Assembly: GCA_036387135.1 (NCBI GenBank) | Contig: DASVUH010000062.1 | Location: 62,001-126,000 of the forward strand | Origin: JALZCH01 sp036387135 | GTDB lineage: Bacteria > Acidobacteriota > Blastocatellia > Pyrinomonadales > Pyrinomonadaceae | DNA: 64,000 nt | Direction: 5' to 3' | Part shown: one piece after another, positions 49,798-55,141 of the stretch | Position numbering within the stretch: the first letter of the stretch is position 1 | Layout: each line of letters opens with the position of its first letter | Position numbers and translations under genes: made by a program | Notes under the pieces: generated by a model | Seen by the model: only the letters and a program-made list of their open reading frames with translations | What the model was told of the DNA's origin: nothing | Databases searched by the model: none

Positions 49798-50085
49798 AAA
49801 CCGAAAACCGGCTACACTTTCGCCCGTTGCCGAAAATATTGCAGCAAACTGTCCTCAAACGCAAATTTTCGCGTCTATTTTCAAAGCAATTTCTAAAAAT
49901 CCATTCGATACACAGCTTCTTTAATTTGCCTATTTCCGACTTCAGAATCAGCTTACAAGAAAGTTTCGGAAGATTGTTATTAATCCGTTATTGAATATTC
50001 AATCTGTAAGTCATCTATCAAACAGACAGAAAATACGCTCTTGAATAAAATATTTGATAAAAGAATTTGTTATCTGGAGGGCAAT
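49798..50085. other. gene-free stretch upstream of the WGxxGxxG locus
   Basis: About 290 bases. No reading frame. It contains one copy of a 40-base direct repeat (49936-49975), with its partner at 50708-50747 (31 of 40 identical), and an AT palindrome TTGAATATTCAA near 49992-50003. A promoter for the small genes downstream is probably here but could not be fixed. Confidence 0.5.
49936..49975. repeat. direct repeat, left copy
   Basis: Forty bases starting CCGACTTCAGAATCAGCTTA; the copy at 50708-50747 starts CCGGCTTCTAAATCAACTTG. 31 of 40 positions match. The two flank the small-gene/WGxxGxxG segment. Confidence 0.6.
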
Positions 50086-50157
50086 ATGTGGGTTGTTGCT
50101 TTGGAGAGTTTTAAGCGCTGGCTGGAAAAGTTATTTGATTATTTTAACCGACGCTGA
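50086..50157 (+). CDS. possible 23-residue amphipathic peptide
   Basis: ATG 50086 follows GGAGGG six bases upstream, a strong ribosome site. The product MWVVALESFKRWLEKLFDYF plus NRR looks like an amphipathic helix. It might be a leader peptide or a membrane-active small protein. Weak evidence beyond the ribosome site. Confidence 0.3.
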   Translation: MWVVALESFKRWLEKLFDYFNRR

Positions 50158-50205
50158 TGAATATTGGTTAAATAAAGCCTGTGATGGCATTAAAGTTGCG
50201 AGTAT

Positions 50206-50322
50206 ATGGAAAAGCAACAAGAATGCACTGAAAGCATCCGCTTTGAACTGCGAATGAGCAAGGGGATTAATGTTGCTGCATTCATTTTGAGTGTAGCGAT
50301 TTCAAAAACGGGAGAAGAATGA
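50206..50322 (+). CDS. possible 38-residue small protein
   Basis: Open frame MEKQQECTESIRFELRMSKG followed by a short hydrophobic end, overlapping the start of the WGxxGxxG gene by four bases (ATGA), which would allow translational coupling. There is no obvious ribosome site of its own, so it may be spurious. Confidence 0.25.
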   Translation: MEKQQECTESIRFELRMSKGINVAAFILSVAISKTGEE

Positions 50323-50609
50323 TTATGAAACTATTTAACTTATTTAGGTTGGCTCGTATCTCGGCATTGGTTTTATGTCTGATGATTTTGACGGGTGTTT
50401 CCGCATCCGCTCAGAATAATAACGGCAATGCAACAGGAGCTACAAGAACTGAGACCAGAACAGTTGAACGCGATAACGATACGGATTGGGGATGGATCGG
50501 CTTGCTTGGTCTGCTCGGTTTAGCCGGCTTACTACCGAAAAAGCGCCCGGTCGTAGTTCAAGACGATAATAGAACTGTCCGCAATGACCAAACCACAAAC
50601 AGAATTTAG
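50319..50609 (+). CDS. WGxxGxxG C-terminal-motif exported protein
   Basis: 96 residues. Signal peptide (ISALVLCLMILTGVSASAQ), then a short Asn/Thr/Arg-rich spacer, then the motif WGWIGLLGLLGLAGLLPKK (about 60-78), which fits the WGxxGxxG-CTERM pattern: a hydrophobic glycine-zipper-like helix ending in basic residues, thought to be a surface-sorting or membrane-anchoring tail. Unlike most such proteins a charged tail of ~20 residues follows. ATG 50319 or 50325 may be the start; a GGGAGAAG site fits either. Function unknown. Confidence 0.8.
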   Translation: MIMKLFNLFRLARISALVLCLMILTGVSASAQNNNGNATGATRTETRTVERDNDTDWGWIGLLGLLGLAGLLPKKRPVVVQDDNRTVRNDQTTNRI

Positions 50610-50639
50610 AGAATTTAGTTACTCATAAATAAAAACAAA

Positions 50640-50670
50640 AGCCCTGAGGATTTTATAAGCCTCAGGGCTT
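50640..50670 (+). terminator. intrinsic terminator of the WGxxGxxG gene
   Basis: AGCCCTGAGG (50640-50649) pairs with CCTCAGGGCT (50660-50669), and TTTCATTTT follows. Confidence 0.85.
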
Positions 50671-50707
50671 TCATTTTGTACGCCCGTTCTTTGGAATACG
50701 CTCGATT

Positions 50708-50747
50708 CCGGCTTCTAAATCAACTTGCAAGACAGTTTCGGATAACT
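50708..50747. repeat. direct repeat, right copy
   Basis: Partner of 49936-49975 (31 of 40 positions identical). It lies between the WGxxGxxG terminator and the promoter of the TTAG-repeat RNA. Confidence 0.6.
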
Positions 50748-50820
50748 TTCTGGGTTTGGAATCAGTGCAAAATGAATGAATAATTTTGGTGTTTAATTTG
50801 GAGTAAATTCAGATTTCTTC

Positions 50821-50849
50821 TTGCATTCAAAAACCCGTTTTGGTATTAT
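50821..50849 (+). promoter_or_regulatory. sigma-70-type promoter of the TTAG-repeat RNA
   Basis: TTGCAT (50821-50826), 17-base spacer, TATTAT (50844-50849); predicted start near 50856, just before the TTAG array. The -10 is near consensus. Confidence 0.55.
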
Positions 50850-50869
50850 CTAAACAGTCAGTGGTTGCT

Positions 50870-50980
50870 AGTTAGTTAGTTAGATAGTTAGTTGATTAGT
50901 TAGTTAGTTAGTTCAGTAGCTATTTAGTTAGTTGCTTAGTTAGTTAGTTAGTTAGTTCGGTAGCTACTTAGTTAGTTAGT
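50870..50980. repeat. TTAG tetranucleotide array
   Basis: Runs of TTAG separated by GATAG, GATTAG, CAGTAGCTAT, GCTTAG and CGGTAGCTAC; a two-part higher-order repeat (runs ending TTCAGTAGCTA and TTCGGTAGCTA) is visible. It is a 4-base unit, unlike the 7- to 9-base units elsewhere in the window. Confidence 0.9.
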
Positions 50981-51002
50981 AATCAACCACGACGAAAAAA
51001 AC

Positions 51003-51042
51003 ACCCGCTTGGATGTCAAAATCCGAGCGGGTTTTCTTTTTT
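51003..51042 (+). terminator. strong intrinsic terminator after the TTAG array
   Basis: ACCCGCTTGGAT (51003-51014) pairs with ATCCGAGCGGGT (51021-51032) apart from one G-U, loop of six bases, then TTTCTTTTTT. No protein gene lies between this and the preceding terminator at 50670, which implies a separate transcript. Confidence 0.85.
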
Positions 51043-51361
51043 AATCTGTTTTGCCAGCTATGATTTTTCTGAATAGCTCCAGAGACAATACTAATTTTCT
51101 GTTCTCTGAGAAACACTCGCCAATTATTTAAAAATCAGATTTACGGGTTTTGGATAGATATTAAAGCACCTAAACTAACATTACAGTATACGCTTTAGAA
51201 CAGAATAACCTTTTGAGCGACATATTTATTGCCATCACATTTTTGTGATATTATCCATTCGTCCTTTTCTGATTCCACAATTGTCGCCTGTCAAAACCAA
51301 TAGTTTTTCATTGTGACGATTGTTCGATTCAACAAACTTTAAATAATAAGGTGAACATTCA
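51043..51361. other. gene-free upstream region of the Crp/Fnr gene
   Basis: 319 bases, no reading frame. It holds the palindrome ATCACATTTTTGTGAT (51234-51249) about 112 bases upstream of the Crp/Fnr start and a TGTGACGATTG half-site-like sequence near 51313. Otherwise AT-rich without other features. Confidence 0.6.
51234..51249. promoter_or_regulatory. palindromic Crp/Fnr-type operator
   Basis: ATCACA (51234-51239), TTTT, TGTGAT (51244-51249): a perfect 16-base dyad that looks like a Crp-family half-site pair with short spacing. Its place upstream of a Crp/Fnr gene suggests autoregulation. Confidence 0.5.
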
Positions 51362-52081
51362 ATGCAGCCTACTGCTCTGTCAGAAATCGGCAATCAATTT
51401 TTAGCTCGTTTACCGGAAGAAGAATACAAACAATTACTGCCTGACCTCGAACAAGTAAAAATGCAGATCGGCGATCCTATTCAAGAGCCGGGCGAGATTA
51501 TTAAAGACATTTATTTCCCGATAAATTGTGTTATCTCACAAGTCACAGCTCTTAAAGATGGATTCAGTGTCGAAGCCGGAGTAATCGGCAGAGAAGGTTG
51601 TTCAGGAATCGAGATTGCGCTCTTAAATAAAACTTCGCCTCGTTCTACACATATTCAACTGCCGGGCGACAGCTTGCGGATAAAGGCAGATAAATTCAAA
51701 GCGGCATTGGAGCAGAACAGTGGTTTAGATAAATTGATACGGCGATTTACTTTCGCTTATCTGGCACAAGTGGCTCAAGTTGTATCCTGTAACTCTCACC
51801 ATCGAATTGAGAAGCGTCTGGCAAGATGGATGTTGATGTGCCACGACAGAACAAACGGAAACGAATTACACATTACACAGGAATTTATTGCACAAATGTT
51901 GGGCGTACACCGCCCCGGCGTTACAATTGCCATCTTTTCACTCAAAGACGCAGGACTTATCAGCAATCAAAGAGGAATTATTACTGTTGAAAACAGAGCG
52001 GGTCTGGAAGAATTCACTTGTGAATGTTACGAAGCAATCAATAACGAATACAACAATTATCTCCAAGCGGGTATTTATTGA
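51362..52081 (+). CDS. Crp/Fnr-family transcriptional regulator
   Basis: 239 residues. An N-terminal cyclic-nucleotide-binding-like domain (about 20-140; IQEPGEIIKDIYFPINCVIS, EAGVIGREGCSGIEI) lacks the cAMP-contact Arg/Glu pattern and the FNR cysteines. The C-terminal winged helix includes NELHITQEFIAQMLGVHRPG, with recognition helix about 178-192. This type is often described as acting on unknown ligands. GTGAACATTC before ATG gives a weak ribosome site. A 16-bp palindrome upstream may be its own operator. Confidence 0.88.
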   Translation: MQPTALSEIGNQFLARLPEEEYKQLLPDLEQVKMQIGDPIQEPGEIIKDIYFPINCVISQVTALKDGFSVEAGVIGREGCSGIEIALLNKTSPRSTHIQLPGDSLRIKADKFKAALEQNSGLDKLIRRFTFAYLAQVAQVVSCNSHHRIEKRLARWMLMCHDRTNGNELHITQEFIAQMLGVHRPGVTIAIFSLKDAGLISNQRGIITVENRAGLEEFTCECYEAINNEYNNYLQAGIY

Positions 52082-52301
52082 AAACTCCGTTATGCTGCTT
52101 TGTAACTCGAATTTGAGGTTTAGAAACAGCAAAAGCGAGCAATTTTGCTGACTTAGCTTTTGAAATACTGAAGCGAGAGCCGGAAAACACCATCCCGGAC
52201 TTTTAATAGAATTGATAACAAACCGCGTTCAAAGACAAATTTTCGCGGCAAATATCAATTTTGGACAAAACGGCGCGCGTCGTGCTATTTTCTTATCTTG
52301 T

Positions 52302-52612
52302 GTCGGGGTGGCGGAATAGGTAGACGCACAAGACTTAGTTCTTTGAGCATCAGAGGCGAAATCTTCTGTATGAATGGAGTCAAATTCGGTGAAACCTTTA
52401 ATCTGGCAATACCGAGCTAAGTTTGAAAACATTTTCGTTTTCAAAAAAGTGTAGAGACTTGACGGCTCCCGCCTGACTGCTGATTTTACAGTAAAAGGCG
52501 AAGGTAAAGTCCAGACCACAAACAGCAATTTTGCTGGCGGCGAAAGCCGTAGTTGGTAAGAAAATCTTGCGCCTTTAGGGGCGTGCGGGTTCGATTCCCG
52601 CCCTCGACACCA
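52302..52612 (+). tRNA. tRNA-Leu(UAA), split by a group I intron
   Basis: Exon 1 (52302-52336) plus exon 2 (52561-52612) give an 87-nt tRNA. Acceptor GTCGGGG pairs with CCTCGAC (52602-52608), discriminator A, encoded CCA at 52610-52612. Anticodon stem CAAGA/TCTTG encloses a loop CTTAAAA with anticodon TAA. The variable arm is long (GCGCCTTTAGGGGCG), as in class II tRNA-Leu, and the T arm GCGGGTTCGATTCCCGC is standard. The intron interrupts the anticodon between U34 and A35. Cognate for UUA codons, so function should depend on splicing. Confidence 0.93.
52337..52560 (+). ncRNA. group I intron (IC3-like) in tRNA-Leu(UAA)
   Basis: 224 nt. The exon end CTT pairs with GAG at 52345-52347 giving the U-G splice-site wobble of P1. 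Core: CGGT (52387-52390)/ACCG (52411-52414) for P4, a TTTGAAAAC/GTTTTCAAA arm at 52422-52445, the conserved GTGTAGAGACTTGACGG, P7 as GACTT (52456-52460)/AAGTC (52507-52511), P8 at 52471-52499, and a P9-type CGGCGAAAGCCG tetraloop hairpin (52538-52549). The intron ends with G (52560). Strings match known IC3 introns of cyanobacterial tRNA-Leu and Azoarcus tRNA-Ile. No homing endonuclease ORF is present. Confidence 0.9.
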
Positions 52613-52624
52613 CTGTTAATAAAA

Positions 52625-52672
52625 TAAAAAGCCGATAATTCGATATTTACTCGATATTATCGGCTTTTTTTG
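52625..52672 (+). terminator. terminator after tRNA-Leu
   Basis: AAAAGCCGATA at the left pairs with TATCGGCTTTT at the right (52627-52669), followed by a T run. It lies ~15 bases after CCA. Confidence 0.85.
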
Positions 52673-52759
52673 TGTCTAAATTAATGGCTAAAATATCCAA
52701 AGCGGCTAAAATTCTACTTTTTTAGTCACGTTACGGACACGATTGGAGATAAATTAAAA

Positions 52760-53629
52760 CTACAAAGGTGTAACGGAGAAGTCTGTTAGTCCAAGCGGTT
52801 TTAACATATCAAGCATTTGTTTAGGCGTTAGTTCTTGTATGAGGGCTACTGTTAGTTCACTCTTATCATTAAATTGATATACACCAATCACTTTTTCATT
52901 TTCTTCAAGAAATTTCATTACTTCGCTTAATCTACTTTGAGGAATATGATTGATAGTTATTTTATAAGTTAAAGAACGTAGTGCCCAAGCATCCGGCTTT
53001 TTAGCTTCTGATCTTCTATTGCTTGAAGCCTCAATCCTACTTATGACTTCTTGAATATTATCAAGACGTTCAAGAAAATACTTCTCGGTATCATTTTTAG
53101 CAACAACTTCTCGCATAACTTTAGCTTCAGCAACTCGATAAATAGGATTGTCAGACTCACTTTCTGAAATAGCTTCATCAACTGCTCGATTCAATGCTTC
53201 GCGCAGTTCAATAACTCCCTCCATATCATTAGTGAAAAATATTGTTCTTTCATCAGAAACGTCGAACGGAAGTTTGGTGCCTAATTCGGCTAAAATAATC
53301 GTCGGAAGCCTGACAGCGTGTCTTACCGCCAATTCGTACATTACGTTTGGATTTAAGCCTGTTAAATTAGCAATTACGAGCTTGTCATAAAGTAAATGCT
53401 GGATAACTTGTCTGGTAATTGAGCCGGGAGCATCAATCTCGTGAGCAACAACTACCTTAAAATCAAATTCCTGTAGAACTGGTCTAATTACTGATCGAAT
53501 CATTCCGTCAGTTGCGCGCCTTGTAGGAGAATTATTATCTCCTATTGGCGTAATTACAAAACAGATGTTTTCCTCAGCAGTTTTTTCGTCAGTGGCTTCT
53601 TTCTTTTCTGTTTGATTCGCTTTTGCCAT
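52760..53629 (-). CDS. TIR-like / nucleoside 2-deoxyribosyltransferase-like protein
   Basis: 289 residues from ATG 53629, chosen because AGGAGT lies six bases upstream (53650 is less likely). The N-terminal ~140 residues follow the pattern of nucleoside deoxyribosyltransferase/TIR-like domains seen in antiphage and stress proteins: ICFVITPIGDNNSPTRRATD, VVAHEIDAPGSITRQVIQHL, DKLVIANLTGLNPNVMYELA (with a Glu likely catalytic) and LGTKLPFDVSDERTIFF. A coiled-coil-like linker and a C-terminal domain (about 215-289) follow. Activity (NAD or nucleotide cleavage) is inference. AT-rich compared with neighbours and convergent with the tRNA-Leu gene, as expected for an acquired gene near a tRNA. Confidence 0.7.
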   Translation of the reverse strand: MAKANQTEKKEATDEKTAEENICFVITPIGDNNSPTRRATDGMIRSVIRPVLQEFDFKVVVAHEIDAPGSITRQVIQHLLYDKLVIANLTGLNPNVMYELAVRHAVRLPTIILAELGTKLPFDVSDERTIFFTNDMEGVIELREALNRAVDEAISESESDNPIYRVAEAKVMREVVAKNDTEKYFLERLDNIQEVISRIEASSNRRSEAKKPDAWALRSLTYKITINHIPQSRLSEVMKFLEENEKVIGVYQFNDKSELTVALIQELTPKQMLDMLKPLGLTDFSVTPL

Positions 53630-53939
53630 AAAGACTCCTGTTTTTCGCAAATTTAAAATTTCAATAGTAAATCTAAAAACTCGTCAAAGCTCATCTCGCC
53701 AGAGCGTAAGTTCTCAGAAATCTCTCGCTCGGGCTGGTTATATAGCATTATATCGCACGTTAAAGTGTATAAATTAAGCCAGCAATCTCTTTAAGAGTAA
53801 AATTAACCTACCCGGGTTGGAAACAGAAATTTCGGCAGTTCAGTCCATTACCGGACAGTCAGACGCAAGCGAAATCTTATACTATTATTCTCATAACAGC
53901 CGCTAGGGACGGCGGAATGCTGTTTTTTAATTTGAAATT
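53630..53939. other. gene-free stretch between TIR-like and NUDIX genes
   Basis: 310 bases. No reading frame. Contains AT-rich sequence with probable divergent promoters (not fixed) and a terminator-like hairpin at 53895-53927 directly in front of the NUDIX gene. Confidence 0.55.
53895..53930 (+). terminator. terminator/attenuator-like hairpin before the NUDIX gene
   Basis: AACAGC (53895-53900) and GCTGTT (53919-53924) enclose a CGC/GCG inner pair, followed by TTTTTT (53922-53927). It ends about ten bases before the NUDIX start, so it could attenuate that gene. Confidence 0.4.
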
Positions 53940-54494
53940 ATGAAGAAAAAAGGCGAGTGGACGATAAAAGAAACCGCTCAAAAATTCGAGTGCGAGTTTT
54001 TTGAGGTGATTGAGGACTTAGTTATCAAACCTGACGGTTCGGACGGTTCTTACCAGACAATTAAAATGAAACCGGGCGTTAATGTTTTGCCGCTCGATGA
54101 AGACGGCAACGTTTATTTAACGACGCAGTACAGATACGCTCTCGAACAGGAATGCGTCGAAGTTATCGCGGGCGGAATTGAGAAAGGCGAAACGCCGCTC
54201 CAATCCGCTAAAAAAGAAGCGCACGAAGAATTGGGCATCGAAGCCGAAGAATGGCACGAATTCGGCATAATGGATGTTGACACTTCGATTGTAAACTCGC
54301 AGGCGCATCAATTTCTCGCGCGCAAATTAAAATTCAAAGAACCCGAACAGGAAGGTTCGGAAAATATCAAAGGCATAAAAGTATCGTTAAAAGAAGCGGT
54401 CGAAAAAGTTTTGCGCGGCGAAATAACGCACGCGCCGAGCGCGACTTTGATTTTGAAAGCTCACGTTTTTTTGCAGCAAAATAATCAGAAATAA
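53940..54494 (+). CDS. NUDIX hydrolase (ADP-ribose pyrophosphatase-like)
   Basis: 184 residues. The Nudix box lies at residues 78-100 (GGIEKGETPLQSAKKEAHEE, then LGI), with Lys in place of the usual Arg before the E-x-x-E-E core. Upstream EVIEDLVIKPDGSDG and VNVLPLDEDGNVYLTTQYRY suit the ADP-ribose/NDP-sugar pyrophosphatase branch. It hydrolyses a nucleoside diphosphate linked to another moiety; the exact substrate is unknown. 45 bases upstream of the YraN gene, so the two may be co-transcribed. Confidence 0.9.
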   Translation: MKKKGEWTIKETAQKFECEFFEVIEDLVIKPDGSDGSYQTIKMKPGVNVLPLDEDGNVYLTTQYRYALEQECVEVIAGGIEKGETPLQSAKKEAHEELGIEAEEWHEFGIMDVDTSIVNSQAHQFLARKLKFKEPEQEGSENIKGIKVSLKEAVEKVLRGEITHAPSATLILKAHVFLQQNNQK

Positions 54495-54539
54495 CGGCTT
54501 GGTGTTAAAGAAAAACGGCACTAAATTTCGCCTTGCAAG

Positions 54540-55019
54540 ATGTTTCGTATTTTTGATTTTACAGACGAATCAACTCCGCAGGAAAACGCCTCCAAAAAAC
54601 TCGGAAATTTGGGCGAACAACTGGCGGCGGAATTTTTAACGCGCAAAGGCTTTCGGCTGGTCGCGGCAAATTTCGTCGTTCCGGTCGGCAGAAATCGTCT
54701 CGGGGTTTTGATCAACACTGAAATTGATTTGATTGCTTACGACGGCGAAACGCTTGTTTTCATCGAAGTAAAAACGCGCCGCTCGGACGATTTTGCCGCG
54801 CCGGAACGAGCCGTAGATTTGCGTAAGCAGCGCCAGATTACGCGTGCGGCGCGCGCTTATCGCCGCATTTTCCGAATCGAAGGAGCGTTTCGTTACGATG
54901 TCGTCGGCATCGTTTTGCCGGATGAAAAAAGCAAACCGAAAATAAATCTGCTCGAAAATTTTTGGACTGAAAGCAAATTTCGCAAACGCTCTTGGTCGGG
55001 AATGATTTTCGCCGATTAA
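54540..55019 (+). CDS. YraN/UPF0102-family endonuclease-like protein
   Basis: 159 residues. PD-(D/E)xK fold: GNLGEQLAAEFLTRKGFRLV, NTEIDLIAYDGETLVFIEVK (acid-x-K core), then TRRSDDFAAPERAVDLRKQR. Compared with standard YraN the loop between the first two motifs has a longer insertion (VVPVGRNRLGVLI). Biological role unknown; the family is nearly universal. Start ATG 54540 without a clear ribosome site. Confidence 0.88.
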   Translation: MFRIFDFTDESTPQENASKKLGNLGEQLAAEFLTRKGFRLVAANFVVPVGRNRLGVLINTEIDLIAYDGETLVFIEVKTRRSDDFAAPERAVDLRKQRQITRAARAYRRIFRIEGAFRYDVVGIVLPDEKSKPKINLLENFWTESKFRKRSWSGMIFAD

Positions 55020-55141
55020 ATTTGCTGAAAAATCGAAAAATTCCAACTTCCTGGAAATTTTACAATCCGACAACGAACATTTACACTCAGCCTGCCGTAA
55101 TTTAAAATAGCCTACAGTTCTCAACAACACAGGAGTTTAAA

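Larger units (their letters stand above)
50856..51042 (+). ncRNA. candidate noncoding RNA with TTAG-repeat array
   Basis: A promoter-like sequence, then GTGGTTG (50861-50867), about 110 bases mostly of TTAG tetranucleotides broken by GTAGCTA-type blocks, CAACCAC (50984-50990) that pairs with the first element, and a strong intrinsic terminator (51003-51042). TTAG repeats put stop codons in all frames of both strands, so it cannot code. Predicted RNA about 185 nt. Not an RNA family I know. Confidence 0.55.

Noticed and set aside
50870..50980. TTAG array as CRISPR
   Set aside because: The 4-base unit has no 20-40 bp repeats separated by unique spacers, and no cas genes are near.
52229..52528. 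Minus-strand open frame across the tRNA-Leu intron
   Set aside because: It overlaps tRNA exon 1 and the intron core; RNA structure explains the sequence better than a protein.
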